From: an uncultured Prevotellaceae bacterium
Lineage (GTDB): Bacteria; Bacteroidota; Bacteroidia; Bacteroidales; Bacteroidaceae
Length of the DNA: 64,000 nt
Reading direction: 5' to 3'
NCBI GenBank assembly: GCA_900321965.1
Contig: ONYA01000004.1
Coordinates: forward strand, 1-64,000
The position numbers and the translations under genes were made by a program. This document shows, piece after piece, positions 8,221-18,981 of this stretch (positions within the stretch are counted from its first letter, which is position 1; each line of letters starts with the position of its first letter). Under the pieces are notes generated by a model. The model saw only the letters and a list, made by a program, of their open reading frames with translations, was not told the DNA's origin and made no database searches.

Positions 8221-9616
8221 TGACCATCTGCTTATAAGTGGTTATCGGATGCTTGGCAGCCAGCACATCGTCGACACGACCGATGGGCGTGTTGTGTGGT
8301 GCCGACTTCACCAGTTCGGGATTGGTCTTTGCCTCCTCGGCTATCTGGCGCATCACGGCAATAAAACCGTCGAGGGTCTCACGCGACTCGTTCTCCGTAG
8401 GCTCTATCATGAGGCTCTCGTGGAAGAGCAGCGGGAAATAGATGGTCGGGGCGTGGTAGCCGTAGTCGAGCAGGCGCTTTGCCACATCCATCGTCGTCAC
8501 GCCCGTCGACTTGTCCTTCAGACCGTCGAAGACGAACTCGTGACAGCAGGTGGTGTCGATAGGCAGTTCGTAGACGTCCTTCAGGCGCTCCTTGATATAG
8601 TTCGCGTTGAGCGTGGCCAGCGGACCTACCTCCTTGACATGCTCACGTCCTAAAGAGAGGATGTAGGCGTATGCCCGCATCATCACGCCGAAATTGCCGT
8701 GATAGGGCGAAACCACGGGGAAGAACTGCTGCAAGCCCTCACGAACACCGACAGGCCCAGCACCAGGACCTCCGCCACCGTGAGGCGTTGAGAACGTCTT
8801 ATGAAGGTTGATATGCATCACGTCGAAGCCCATATCGCCCGGGCGGCAGGCACCTAACATCGGGTTCAGGTTAGCGCCGTCGTAATACATCAGGCCACCG
8901 CAGTCGTGGATGAGCTTAGCAATCTCAGGGATGTGGGTCTCGAAGAGGCCGAGGGTGTTGGGATTAGTCATCATCATGGCAGCGACGGCGTCGCCACACT
9001 GCGAACAGATACACTGCAGGTCGTCGAGGTCGACGGTGCCGTCAGACTGGGACTTCACCTCAACGATTTCCAGGCCACAGACGGCGGCAGAGGCGGGATT
9101 GGTGCCGTGGGCACTGTCGGGCACGATGACCTTCTTGCGCTGCATGTCGCCACGCGAACGATGATAATTATCGATGGTCATCAGTCCCGTCAGTTCGCCG
9201 TGCGCACCAGCGTAGGGCTTAAAGGTGAAATGCGCCAGCCCCGTGAGTTCACAGAGCGACTGTTCAAGGAGCGACACCAGTGCCAAAGCCCCTTTCACGG
9301 TGCTGGCCGGCTGTTGCGGATGCAGATTCTGGAACTGCGGCAGAGCAGCCATCTCCTCGTTAATCTTCGGGTTGTACTTCATCGTACAGGAACCGAGGGG
9401 ATAGAAGCCGGTATCCACGCCGAAGTTGTTGTTTGACAGGTTCGTATAGTGGCGCACCACCGTCAGCTCGTCGCATTCGGGCAGTGCCGCATCCTCCTGG
9501 CGACACAGTTCCTGAGGTATCTCGTAGGTGCCGAAATGGTTCTTTGGAAGACTGTAGCCTTTACGTCCCGGCACTGACAGTTCAAATATCAGATGGCCGT
9601 ATAAACGATTATTCAT
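8207..9616 (-). CDS. gcvPB: Glycine dehydrogenase (decarboxylating) subunit 2
   Basis: 469 residues. This is the C-terminal half of the P-protein and carries the pyridoxal-phosphate lysine, K273 in HINLHKTFSTPHGG, followed by the glycine-rich stretch GGGGPGAG. Together with subunit 1 it decarboxylates glycine and passes the aminomethyl group to lipoyl-GcvH. The split P-protein is usual in many anaerobes, whereas proteobacteria have a fused form. It lies 18 bases after gcvPA on the same strand. No missing residues were noticed. Confidence 0.95.
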   Translation of the reverse strand: MNNRLYGHLIFELSVPGRKGYSLPKNHFGTYEIPQELCRQEDAALPECDELTVVRHYTNLSNNNFGVDTGFYPLGSCTMKYNPKINEEMAALPQFQNLHPQQPASTVKGALALVSLLEQSLCELTGLAHFTFKPYAGAHGELTGLMTIDNYHRSRGDMQRKKVIVPDSAHGTNPASAAVCGLEIVEVKSQSDGTVDLDDLQCICSQCGDAVAAMMMTNPNTLGLFETHIPEIAKLIHDCGGLMYYDGANLNPMLGACRPGDMGFDVMHINLHKTFSTPHGGGGPGAGPVGVREGLQQFFPVVSPYHGNFGVMMRAYAYILSLGREHVKEVGPLATLNANYIKERLKDVYELPIDTTCCHEFVFDGLKDKSTGVTTMDVAKRLLDYGYHAPTIYFPLLFHESLMIEPTENESRETLDGFIAVMRQIAEEAKTNPELVKSAPHNTPIGRVDDVLAAKHPITTYKQMVNDNN

Positions 9617-9634
9617 AAGCTCACGTTTTGATAG

Positions 9635-11002
9635 TTATTGTACACCATTTACAAATGGAAGTCCCCCGACGAAACGGTCAACCTCTTCCTTCGTGCGTTT
9701 CTCCGTGACTGCTATCAGCAGACAGTCGTCGCCTATCCTGACACCCGGCAGGATACCGTTCATCAGATAGAACGAGAACAGCTCATCCATATCTCCGTCA
9801 TAACGGACAAGGAATTCATTGAAGAACGGCTTGTCGTAAACAAGAGAGAAACGGCCCGTGGCCAGGAGCTTGTCGCACAGGTAATGTGCGCCCGCATAGC
9901 TCAGACTGGCAGCCTCCTTCAATCCTTGCTTGCCCATCAGCGACATATAGATAGTGACGAAGAGCGCCATCAGACTCTGATTGCTACATATATTCGATGT
10001 GGCCTTCTGTCGGCGGATATGCTGTTCGCGGGCCTGGAGCGTCAACACGAAAGCACGCTGTCCGCGGTTATCGACCGTTTTGCCGACGATGCGTCCCGGC
10101 ATCTTGCGGATAAGCTTTTCCGTGCAGCACATATAGCCTACATACGGGCCGCCGAACTGCATCGGGATGCCTAAACTCTGGCCGTCGCCGACGGCAATGT
10201 CTGCCCCCCACTCGCCCGGTGTCTTCAGCACGGCGAGGTCGGCGGCAACGCTGTTCATCATCAGCAGGGCCTTGGCAGCATGACAGGCATCGGCAAAGCC
10301 GCTGTAGTCCTCAACGATACCATAGCGGTTGGGCTGCTGCACCAGTACACCGGCCACGCCGCCCTCTGCCAGCAGCGCGTCGAGGTTCTCCTTCGACGTC
10401 ACGCCGTCTTCTTCCGCAATGGTCACCAACTCTATTCCCTGGTGCAGGGCGTAGGTGTCGAGCACCTTTCTGGTAGCGTCATTCAAGGTGGCAGACACCA
10501 GCACCTTGTTCACCTTCTTACCGGCAGCCACAGCCATCATCATTGCCTCAGCCGTAGCCGTCGTACCGTCATACATCGACGCATTGCTGATGTCCATACC
10601 CGTCAGTTCGACCATCATGCTCTGATACTCAAAGATATAGTGCAACGTGCCCTGCGAAATCTCAGCCTGATACGGCGTATAGGAAGTGAGGAACTCCGAA
10701 CGCTGCAACAGCTGGGGTATGACCGCCGGTGTGTAGTGGTCGTACACGCCATTGCCGGCAAAGCACGTAAGCTGACGATTCTGCGAACCGAGCTTCTCAA
10801 ACAGTTGGCGCACCTCCAGTTCGCTCATCGCCATGGGCAGCTTATAGTCGCCACGGAAGCGGATGCTCTCGGGAATCTGGGCGTAGAGGGCATCGACGGA
10901 AAGGCTACGGGTAGGCGAGCTTTGCTCGGGAATATCGGCACCCACGGCATTGAGCATCGCCTGCAGGTCGGCCTCTGTATGTGGAAAATACTTATAGTCC
11001 AT
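9635..11002 (-). CDS. gcvPA: Glycine dehydrogenase (decarboxylating) subunit 1
   Basis: 455 residues matching the N-terminal half of the P-protein: the start MDYKYFPHTEADLQAML, FRGDYKLPMAMSELEV and the later MQFGGPYVGYM are family hallmarks. It forms the heterodimeric glycine decarboxylase with GcvPB. It starts one base after the stop of gcvH and is followed by gcvPB after 18 bases, so the two P subunits are made together. Length is typical for a split subunit. Confidence 0.95.
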   Translation of the reverse strand: MDYKYFPHTEADLQAMLNAVGADIPEQSSPTRSLSVDALYAQIPESIRFRGDYKLPMAMSELEVRQLFEKLGSQNRQLTCFAGNGVYDHYTPAVIPQLLQRSEFLTSYTPYQAEISQGTLHYIFEYQSMMVELTGMDISNASMYDGTTATAEAMMMAVAAGKKVNKVLVSATLNDATRKVLDTYALHQGIELVTIAEEDGVTSKENLDALLAEGGVAGVLVQQPNRYGIVEDYSGFADACHAAKALLMMNSVAADLAVLKTPGEWGADIAVGDGQSLGIPMQFGGPYVGYMCCTEKLIRKMPGRIVGKTVDNRGQRAFVLTLQAREQHIRRQKATSNICSNQSLMALFVTIYMSLMGKQGLKEAASLSYAGAHYLCDKLLATGRFSLVYDKPFFNEFLVRYDGDMDELFSFYLMNGILPGVRIGDDCLLIAVTEKRTKEEVDRFVGGLPFVNGVQ

Positions 11003-11003
11003 A

Positions 11004-11384
11004 TCACTTACAGAAAGCCTCGTAGGCAGCAGCGTCCATCAGGTTGTCGAGTTCCGACTTGTCGCTCATCTCCACCTTGATAATCCAGTTCTCGTAGGCG
11101 TCCTGGTTGACGAGTTCGGGCTGGTCGTCCAAAGCCTCGTTCACCTCGACGACGGTGCCGCTGACCGGCGCCATCAGGTCTGAGGCCGCCTTCACGCTCT
11201 CTACGGCACCGAACTCCTCGCCGGCCGTCACCTCGTCGTCTACCTCAGGCATGTCGACATACACCACATTGCCTAATGCGTTCTGGGCATAGTCGGTAAT
11301 ACCGATGTAGCCATACTCACCTTCTACTCTTACATATTCGTGCGACTCCGAGTAGTAGAGTCCTTCCATTACCTTTGTCTCCAT
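11004..11384 (-). CDS. gcvH: Glycine cleavage system H protein
   Basis: 126 residues. The lipoyl-attachment motif is FGAVESVKAASDLMAPVSG, with the Lys of SVKAA as the modified residue. The N-terminal SESHEYVRVEGEYGYIGIT and the Asp/Glu-rich DMPEVDDEV follow the family pattern. It shuttles the aminomethyl group between P, T and L proteins. Its lipoyl group could be supplied by the lipoate ligase encoded at the head of the same operon. The start at METKVMEG is taken; an internal Met at residue 6 is also possible. Confidence 0.95.
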   Translation of the reverse strand: METKVMEGLYYSESHEYVRVEGEYGYIGITDYAQNALGNVVYVDMPEVDDEVTAGEEFGAVESVKAASDLMAPVSGTVVEVNEALDDQPELVNQDAYENWIIKVEMSDKSELDNLMDAAAYEAFCK

Positions 11385-11428
11385 ATTATTTACGGTTATT
11401 CGGTTATTCGGTTAAACGATTTTTCGGT

Positions 11429-12538
<1,110 letters not shown>

Positions 12539-12541
12539 AGG

Positions 12542-13255
12542 TTATTGTGTAATAAGTTTGATAAAATCGTCTTTAAGATAGGTTTGTTCCAACGTCTCTA
12601 TCGCCGCGACGTCGTCAGCCGTCAGCCGGCACTCGCCGTCGCAGAGGGTCTCACGTATCAGCGCCTTCACCTCGTCGAGGGTCAGCGTCGTATAGTCTTT
12701 CAGCAGCGTGATGCGCTGGCGCACACTCTCCACGCCCTTCCGCTGCAGTTTTTCGCGACTGGGCGTAATGGCGTTGAGCATGTGCTCCATGTTAGCGTCG
12801 TAGAGCATGGTGCTGTGGACGATGCACCGGCCGTCGAGGTGGTAGCAGGCCGTACCGCAGACCTTACGCCCTTCAACGAGGATGTCGTTATGACTGGTGC
12901 CGACGGCCTCGATGCCCATCTTGCGGAGCACTAACAGCACCATATTGACAAAGCGGTTGAAGGCGAGGCCCACATGCTCTGTCCGCATGACGAACGACCA
13001 CATCAGGTTGTCGCGGTCGGCATAGACACAGCCCCCGCCACTCTTACGGCGGTAGACGCTGATGCCGTGTTCGCGGCAGTAGTCAAGGTTTACCTCGTTG
13101 GCTGCCACCTGGTTACGGCCGAAGATGACGCTGGGGGCTACCTGCCACAGGAAGAAGGCGTCTGGCTCGTTGAAGTGACGAGCCACATACTCTTCCATCG
13201 CCAGATAGAATGACAGGCGACGTTCCGTTTGGTCAGGTAAAGTAATAAACTTCAT
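12542..13255 (-). CDS. lplA: Lipoate-protein ligase A family protein
   Basis: 237 residues. It has the BPL/LplA fold with the nucleotide/lipoate loop RRKSGGGCVYADRDNLMWSF, GRNQVAANEVN and the lysine of DILVEGRKVCGTA. It would attach lipoate, or octanoate, to the H protein. Being first in the glycine-cleavage operon ties lipoylation to synthesis of its substrate. It is shorter than the E. coli enzyme (about 338 residues), which has an extra C-terminal domain, so it may depend on a separate partner or act as a lipoyl transferase. A TATATTTG box lies 20 bases upstream. Confidence 0.9.
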   Translation of the reverse strand: MKFITLPDQTERRLSFYLAMEEYVARHFNEPDAFFLWQVAPSVIFGRNQVAANEVNLDYCREHGISVYRRKSGGGCVYADRDNLMWSFVMRTEHVGLAFNRFVNMVLLVLRKMGIEAVGTSHNDILVEGRKVCGTACYHLDGRCIVHSTMLYDANMEHMLNAITPSREKLQRKGVESVRQRITLLKDYTTLTLDEVKALIRETLCDGECRLTADDVAAIETLEQTYLKDDFIKLITQ

Positions 13256-13275
13256 ATATTTCAGGTTAGCGACTG

Positions 13276-13283
13276 CAAATATA
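13276..13283 (-). promoter_or_regulatory. -7 box of the lplA-gcv operon
   Basis: The minus strand reads TATATTTGC, matching TAnnTTTG, 20 bases before the lplA ATG. Only 45 bases separate panE and lplA, so there is no room for a glycine riboswitch here. Confidence 0.55.
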
Positions 13284-13300
13284 TGAAGTTTTCATGTAAC

Positions 13301-14206
13301 TTACAAGTTTTTCTCCAAGAATTTTAGTTCAGCCTCCAGCATTTCCAGTTTCGACATGCGGAAGCCGGCCTTGCGGGCTGTCTCTATCGGACGGGTATAG
13401 AGATAGTAAATCTCCATCCTGCGATGGAAATCATAGTCCAAACGCATCGACGGCGAATAAGGGGTCATCTCGTCGGTCATCTGAATCATCTTGTCGACAA
13501 AAGCCTCATCGACGCCATTGACGCCCAATGCCCTTGCCGCCCCGACGACCTCCATCATCTGTTCGCGGATGAGCTGACGGGTGGCCGGATGCTTCAACAG
13601 CTCGTCGGTCTGGGCATGCAGGGCCACGGTCATGCCGTTGAAAGGCATGTTCCACACGGCCTTCTTCCAGCGTGCCTCATGGTATTCGACGAAGCCTGTC
13701 TCGATGCCTGCCTCACGGAACTCAGCCACTACGGCCTCCATCAGCGCCTCATCGCGGCACGAGTAGTTGGCCAGGTTGATACTGCCGTAGCATTGGTGGT
13801 TCACCCGACCGTGCTCCGTCTTGGCCGAGCAGATGAAGGCCAGACCGGCTGCCAACTGTACGCCGGGGAAGTCGCGCTGCACGTCTTCCTCGACGCCGAT
13901 GCCATTCTGGATGAGTACCACCAACGTGCGGGGGTGCAGCAACGGAGGCAGCAGCTTTTTCAGTTTATCGTTGTTCACCGACTTCAGGCAGACCAGCACC
14001 ACGTCGCACTGTGGCATGTCAGCAGTATTGTTATAGGCATTTGCCTGAATATGGAACGACCCGTCACAGGAATCGACCTGCAGCCCGTTCTTCTTCACAT
14101 ACTCATAATCCGAGCGGAAGAGGAAATGCACCTCCTGACCAGCCTTCGCCAGCCTTCCGCCATAGTATCCGCCTATGGCTCCAGAACCAATAACACCGTA
14201 TTTCAT
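13301..14206 (-). CDS. panE: 2-dehydropantoate 2-reductase (ketopantoate reductase)
   Basis: 301 residues. N-terminal NADP Rossmann motif GVIGSGAIGGYYGGRLA, then VLVCLKSVNN, the catalytic Lys in WKKAVWNMPFNGMTVAL, and a C-terminal helical domain with SPSMRLDYDF. It reduces ketopantoate to pantoate in pantothenate and coenzyme A synthesis. It is upstream of the gcv operon on the same strand, but the operon has its own -7 box. It is divergent from dxs, with both promoters in the 91-base gap. Confidence 0.92.
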   Translation of the reverse strand: MKYGVIGSGAIGGYYGGRLAKAGQEVHFLFRSDYEYVKKNGLQVDSCDGSFHIQANAYNNTADMPQCDVVLVCLKSVNNDKLKKLLPPLLHPRTLVVLIQNGIGVEEDVQRDFPGVQLAAGLAFICSAKTEHGRVNHQCYGSINLANYSCRDEALMEAVVAEFREAGIETGFVEYHEARWKKAVWNMPFNGMTVALHAQTDELLKHPATRQLIREQMMEVVGAARALGVNGVDEAFVDKMIQMTDEMTPYSPSMRLDYDFHRRMEIYYLYTRPIETARKAGFRMSKLEMLEAELKFLEKNL

Positions 14207-14231
14207 ATTGTCAATTTTCTGTTTTTGGGCG

Positions 14232-14239
14232 CAAAATTA
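14232..14239 (-). promoter_or_regulatory. -7 box of panE
   Basis: The minus strand reads TAATTTTG (forward CAAAATTA), about 25 bases before the panE ATG. It is divergent from the dxs promoter. Confidence 0.5.
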
Positions 14240-14247
14240 TAAATTTA

Positions 14248-14275
14248 TTATGAATTATGAATTATGAATTATGAT
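14248..14275. repeat. ATTATGA heptad tandem repeat
   Basis: Four copies of a 7-base unit (ATTATGA/ATTATGA) lie in the panE-dxs intergenic region, directly before the dxs promoter. It belongs to the class of 7-10-base period repeats seen across this window. Confidence 0.8.
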
Positions 14276-14282
14276 TTTTTTG

Positions 14283-14290
14283 TATCTTTG
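14283..14290 (+). promoter_or_regulatory. dxs: -7 box of the dxs-trkA-trkH operon
   Basis: TATCTTTG followed by CACCC is the standard Bacteroidota -7 element. The dxs ATG at 14298 is only 7 bases after the box, so transcripts would be nearly leaderless. Confidence 0.65.
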
Positions 14291-14297
14291 CACCCAA

Positions 14298-16172
14298 ATG
14301 GAAAAACAGCAATTAGGTCTGCTTAAAAGTATTGACTATCCGGCTGACCTCAGACAGTTGTCGATAGACCAGTTGCCTGAGGTCTGCGAGGAGTTGCGCC
14401 AGGACATTGTCAAGGAGCTGTCGGTGAACCCCGGGCACCTGGCATCGAGCCTCGGCGTGGTGGAGCTGACGGTGGCTTTGCACTATGTCTACGACACGCC
14501 TGACGACCGTATCGTCTGGGACGTAGGCCATCAGGCTTACGGCCACAAGATACTGACAGGGCGCCGCGAGCAGTTCTCTACGAACCGCAAGCTGGGCGGC
14601 ATCCGTCCGTTCCCCTCACCCGAAGAGAGCGAATACGACACGTTTGCCTGCGGCCACGCTTCCAACAGCATCTCGGCCGCCCTCGGCATGGCCATTGCTG
14701 CGAAGGCTACAGGCAACGACCGCAAGGTCGTGGCCGTCATTGGCGACGGAGCCATGTCGGGCGGTCTGGCCTTTGAGGGACTGAACAATGCATCGTCGTC
14801 GCCCAACGACCTGCTGATTATCCTGAACGACAACAACATGTCGATAGACCGCTCCGTGGGCGGCATGAAGCAATACCTGTTAGGACTGAGCACCAACGAG
14901 ACCTATAACGCCATGCGCTTCAAGGCTGCTCGCTGGCTCCACGGACGCGGGATGCTGGAAGACGACCGCCGCAAGGGACTCATCCGCCTGTCGAACGCGC
15001 TGAAGAGTGCCATCTCGCACCAGCAGAATGTCTTCGAAGGCATGAACATCCGCTACTTCGGACCCTTCGACGGCCACAACGTGAAGGAGCTGGTACGCAT
15101 CCTGCGCCAGATGAAGAACATGAAGGGGCCGAAGCTGCTGCACCTGCACACGCAGAAGGGTCACGGCTATGCACCGGCCGAGCGCGATGTCACGACATGG
15201 CACGCTCCCGGCAAGTTCAATCCCGACACCGGTGAGCGACTCGTCGACAACGACCCCTCGCAGCCGCAGAAGTTCCAGGACGTCTTCGGCTACACCCTGC
15301 TGGAACTGGCCGAGCTGAACCCGCTCATCGTAGGGGTCACGCCGGCCATGCCTACGGGCTGCTCCATGAATATCATGATGAAGGCCATGCCCGACAGGAC
15401 ATTTGACGTGGGTATCGCCGAGGGGCACGCCGTCACCTTCTCGGGCGGCATGGCCAAGGACGGCCTCATCCCCTTCTGCAACATCTACTCGGCCTTCGCC
15501 CAGCGAGCCTACGACCATATCATCCACGACGTGGCACTCCTCGGACTGCACGTCGTCTTCTGCTTCGACCGTGCCGGCATCGTCGGTGAGGACGGCCCGA
15601 CGCACCACGGCGCCTTCGACCTGGCAGCCCTGCGCCCCATTCCCAACCTCACCATCTCGGCACCTATGGACGAGCACGAGCTGCGCCGGCTGATGTACAC
15701 GGCTCAGTTGCCCGACAAAGGTCCCTTCGTCATACGCTATCCCCGTGGCGGTGGCGTACTGAAAGACTGGCGCTGCCCGTTGGAAGAAATCAAGGTGGGT
15801 ACGGGGCGCTGTCTGCGCGACGGCAAGAACGTAGCCGTACTGAGCATCGGTGCCATCGGCAACGAGGCGCTGCAGGCGGCTGAGGCTACCGGGGCGGCCA
15901 TGTACGACATGCGCTTCCTGAAACCGCTCGACGAGGACATCCTGCATGAGGTAGGCCAGCACTTCCAGCGTATCGTCACCGTCGAGAACGGCGTGAAGAA
16001 CGGTGGACTGGGGTCTGCCGTCTTAGAGTGGATGAACGACCACGGCTATCAGGTACATATTACCCGTTTAGGACTGCCTGACGACCACTTCGTTGAGCAT
16101 GGCACTGTCAGCGAACTGCAAAGGATTGTCGGCATCGATGTAGAAAGTATCAAAAAAGCCATTCTGATATGA
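14298..16172 (+). CDS. dxs: 1-deoxy-D-xylulose-5-phosphate synthase
   Basis: 624 residues. The start is [11 protein letters not shown], because the earlier in-frame ATG at 14271 would overlap the promoter. The thiamine-diphosphate site is [17 protein letters not shown] to LNDNNMSID; the transketolase pyrimidine domain ([30 protein letters not shown]) and the C-terminal domain follow. It condenses pyruvate and glyceraldehyde-3-phosphate, the first step of the MEP isoprenoid pathway. It is the first gene of an operon with trkA (4-base overlap). Length and motifs are complete. Confidence 0.96.
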   Translation: MEKQQLGLLKSIDYPADLRQLSIDQLPEVCEELRQDIVKELSVNPGHLASSLGVVELTVALHYVYDTPDDRIVWDVGHQAYGHKILTGRREQFSTNRKLGGIRPFPSPEESEYDTFACGHASNSISAALGMAIAAKATGNDRKVVAVIGDGAMSGGLAFEGLNNASSSPNDLLIILNDNNMSIDRSVGGMKQYLLGLSTNETYNAMRFKAARWLHGRGMLEDDRRKGLIRLSNALKSAISHQQNVFEGMNIRYFGPFDGHNVKELVRILRQMKNMKGPKLLHLHTQKGHGYAPAERDVTTWHAPGKFNPDTGERLVDNDPSQPQKFQDVFGYTLLELAELNPLIVGVTPAMPTGCSMNIMMKAMPDRTFDVGIAEGHAVTFSGGMAKDGLIPFCNIYSAFAQRAYDHIIHDVALLGLHVVFCFDRAGIVGEDGPTHHGAFDLAALRPIPNLTISAPMDEHELRRLMYTAQLPDKGPFVIRYPRGGGVLKDWRCPLEEIKVGTGRCLRDGKNVAVLSIGAIGNEALQAAEATGAAMYDMRFLKPLDEDILHEVGQHFQRIVTVENGVKNGGLGSAVLEWMNDHGYQVHITRLGLPDDHFVEHGTVSELQRIVGIDVESIKKAILI

Positions 16173-17524
16173 AGATTGTCATTGCCGGAGCGGGGGCCGT
16201 AGGCACCCACCTGTCGAAACTGCTGTCGCGCGAACGTCAGAACTGCGTACTGATAGACGACGACGAGAACCGCCTCGAAGGATTGCGGGAGTATGACGTC
16301 ATGACCCTCAACGCCTCGCCGACCAGCATCAGCGCCCTGAAGGAGGCTGGTGTCGGCAGCGCCGACCTCTTCGTGGGTGTCACCACCGAGGAGAGCACCA
16401 ACATCACGGCCTGCATCATCGCCCACGCCTTAGGTGCCAAGAAGACCGTCGCACGTATCGATAACTACGAATACCTGTCGGCACAGAACCAGCAGTTCTT
16501 CAAGCAGTTAGGCATCAGTTCGATGGTCTACCCCGAGGTGTTGGCCGCCCACGACATCATCAACGGCCTGAAACTCTCGTGGGTGCGCCAGCGGTGGGAT
16601 GTCCACGACGGAGCCTTAGTGCTCCTCGGCATCAAGCTGCGCGAGGGTTGCGAGATTCTGAACCAGCCACTGAAAGACCTCTGCGGCCCCAACGACCCCT
16701 ACCACGTCGTGGCCATCAAGCGGCAGGACGAGACCATCATCCCCGGCGGTCTCGACACGCTGAAGCTGAACGACCTGACATACTTCATGACCACCAAGGA
16801 GTACATTCCCTATATCCGCAAAATTGTAGGCAAGGAGCATTATACTGACGTTCATAACGTCATCATCATGGGCGGCGGCAAGACGGCCGTCCGTGCCGCC
16901 CTGACCACGCCTGACTACATGAACGTGAAGATCATCGAGAAGGACGCCATGCGCTGCGACAAGCTGAACCAGCTGCTCACCAATGACGACACGATGGTCA
17001 TCCACGGCGACGGACGCGACTTAGGATTGCTCGACGAGGAGGGCATCAAGACCACACAGGCTTTCGTCGCCCTGACGGGCAACGCCGAGACCAACATCCT
17101 GGCCTGTCTGACGGCCAAGAAGTTGGGCGTACGCAAGACGGTGGCTATGGTCGAGAACCTTGACTACGTCTCGATGGCTGAGAGTCTCGACATCGGCACC
17201 ATCATCAACAAGAAGACTGTCGCCGCCAGCCATATCTACCAGATGATGCTCGACGCCGACGTCAGCAACCTGCGCTCGCTAATGCTTGTCGAGAGCGAGG
17301 TGGCCGAGTTCGTGGCTGCCGAGGGTTCGCGGGTGACACGTCATGCCGTCAAAGACTTAGGACTGCCCTTCGGCGTCACCATAGGCGGTTTGGTGCGCAA
17401 CGGCGTGGGTATGCTCGTCAACGGTAACTCACAGATACTCCCCGGCGACTCCGTCATGGTATTCTGTCACGAACAAAAGCTGAACAACATCGAGAAGTTC
17501 TTCAAGAAAGGCCTGCTATGGTAA
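16169..17524 (+). CDS. trkA: Trk potassium uptake system peripheral protein TrkA
   Basis: 451 residues with the duplicated RCK plan: TrkA-N at about 1-125 ([19 protein letters not shown]), TrkA-C, a second TrkA-N from about residue 228 ([17 protein letters not shown]) and a second TrkA-C to the end. It binds nucleotides in the cytoplasm and gates the membrane protein TrkH. It overlaps dxs by 4 bases and trkH by 7, so the three are translated from one message. The second glycine motif (GGGKTA) departs from the usual GxGxxG, suggesting weaker nucleotide binding in that half. Confidence 0.95.
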   Translation: MKIVIAGAGAVGTHLSKLLSRERQNCVLIDDDENRLEGLREYDVMTLNASPTSISALKEAGVGSADLFVGVTTEESTNITACIIAHALGAKKTVARIDNYEYLSAQNQQFFKQLGISSMVYPEVLAAHDIINGLKLSWVRQRWDVHDGALVLLGIKLREGCEILNQPLKDLCGPNDPYHVVAIKRQDETIIPGGLDTLKLNDLTYFMTTKEYIPYIRKIVGKEHYTDVHNVIIMGGGKTAVRAALTTPDYMNVKIIEKDAMRCDKLNQLLTNDDTMVIHGDGRDLGLLDEEGIKTTQAFVALTGNAETNILACLTAKKLGVRKTVAMVENLDYVSMAESLDIGTIINKKTVAASHIYQMMLDADVSNLRSLMLVESEVAEFVAAEGSRVTRHAVKDLGLPFGVTIGGLVRNGVGMLVNGNSQILPGDSVMVFCHEQKLNNIEKFFKKGLLW

Positions 17525-18978
17525 ACTTCCGCATCATCTACAAGATTATCGGCTCGCTGCTCTTCCTGGAAGCGTTCTTCATGGGGTGGTGCCTGGTCAT
17601 CGGACTCGTCCACCATGAGGACGACGTGCTGGCCTTCCTCGTGTCGATGCTGCTGACCTTTGGTTGCGGATTCCTGTCACTCTACTTCGGCCGCGATGCC
17701 GAGAACGCCCTCAGCCGCCGCGATGCCTACGTGGTCGTCACAGCCGCCTGGGTCATCTTCTCGTTCTTCGGCATGTTTCCCTTCCTCATCCACGGCAGCA
17801 TCCTGAACTTCACCGACGCCTACTTCGAGACGATGTCGGGGTTCACGACTACCGGCGCCAGCATCATCGACGACGTAGAACGGCTGCCACACGCCATCCT
17901 CTTCTGGCGCTCGCTGATGCAGTGGATAGGCGGACTGGGTATCGTCTTCTTCACCATCGCCATCCTGCCGTCGCTCGTCGGCGGTAGCGTCAAGGTGTTT
18001 GCTGCCGAGGCCACCGGGCCTATCAAGGCGAAGATGCACCCGCGACTCACCACCACCGCCAAGTGGATCTGGACCATCTACCTGCTGCTCACCATTGCCT
18101 GTGGGGTCTCCTACTGGGCGTCAGGCATGAACTGGTTTGAAGCCACCAACTACTCGATGACGACGACCGCCACCGGGGGATTCGCCATCCACAACGACAG
18201 TACCGCCCATTTCCAGTCGCCCACCATCGACTACGTCAGCATCCTCTTCCAGTTTCTCTCCGGCATCAACTTCACCTTATTATATATGAGTCTGTTCAAA
18301 CTGCGCATCGGTTCGCTGTTCAAGAGTTCGGAGTTCAGACTCTATGTCGCCGTCGTCGTCGGAGCGACCTGCAGCATCATGTACCTGCTGCTCGTTCACC
18401 TCGACTACTCGTTGGAGCACGCTTTCCGCTCGGCATTGTTCCATGTCGTGTCGTTCATCACGACGACGGGTATGTTCCTCGGCGACGACCTCGGCCAGTG
18501 GCCACACCTGACGTGGGTCATCCTCGGTCTCGTCATGTATCTCGGGGCCTGTGCGGGCAGCACCAGCGGCGGTTTCAAATGTATCCGTGGCGTGATGCTG
18601 CTGCAGGTGGTGCGCAACAACTTCCGGCAGATTCTGCATCCAAACGCCGTGCTGCCGGTGCGCATCAGCGGACAGAACGTCGCCCCGTCGAAGCTCATAC
18701 CGGTCTTTGCGTTCTTCGTGCTCACCATCCTGATGGTACTTTTCACCACCACCGCCATGATCTTCGCCGGTGTCGACAACACCAATGCCGGTGTCATCGC
18801 CTTGAGTTGCGTCAGCAATGTCGGACCGTCGCTCACCAACGGTGTGGGGCCGGCGCTGTCGTGGTCGTTGCTGCCCGATGCTGCCAAATGGCTGCTGTGC
18901 CTGCTGATGCTGATGGGACGTCTGGAAATCATGACCGTCCTCGTACTCTTCACCCGCACTTTCTGGAAGGAGAACTAA
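17518..18978 (+). CDS. trkH: Trk potassium uptake membrane subunit TrkH/TrkG
   Basis: 486 residues, strongly hydrophobic with multiple membrane spans. The four pore-loop filter signatures of the SKT family are visible: TTTGAS (110-115), TATGGFA, TTTGMF and SNVGPS, each in a P-loop between two helices. It forms the potassium channel or transporter pore with TrkA. An internal WIGGLGIVFF helix and the conserved basic segment GGFKCIRG are present. It is followed 3 bases later by the ManA-like cupin gene. Confidence 0.95.
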   Translation: MVNFRIIYKIIGSLLFLEAFFMGWCLVIGLVHHEDDVLAFLVSMLLTFGCGFLSLYFGRDAENALSRRDAYVVVTAAWVIFSFFGMFPFLIHGSILNFTDAYFETMSGFTTTGASIIDDVERLPHAILFWRSLMQWIGGLGIVFFTIAILPSLVGGSVKVFAAEATGPIKAKMHPRLTTTAKWIWTIYLLLTIACGVSYWASGMNWFEATNYSMTTTATGGFAIHNDSTAHFQSPTIDYVSILFQFLSGINFTLLYMSLFKLRIGSLFKSSEFRLYVAVVVGATCSIMYLLLVHLDYSLEHAFRSALFHVVSFITTTGMFLGDDLGQWPHLTWVILGLVMYLGACAGSTSGGFKCIRGVMLLQVVRNNFRQILHPNAVLPVRISGQNVAPSKLIPVFAFFVLTILMVLFTTTAMIFAGVDNTNAGVIALSCVSNVGPSLTNGVGPALSWSLLPDAAKWLLCLLMLMGRLEIMTVLVLFTRTFWKEN

Positions 18979-18981
18979 ACG

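Noticed and set aside
13256..13300. Glycine riboswitch before the gcv operon
   Set aside because: The gap between panE and lplA is only 45 bases, and the 44-base gcvT-gcvH gap is a simple repeat. There is no room for the aptamer.
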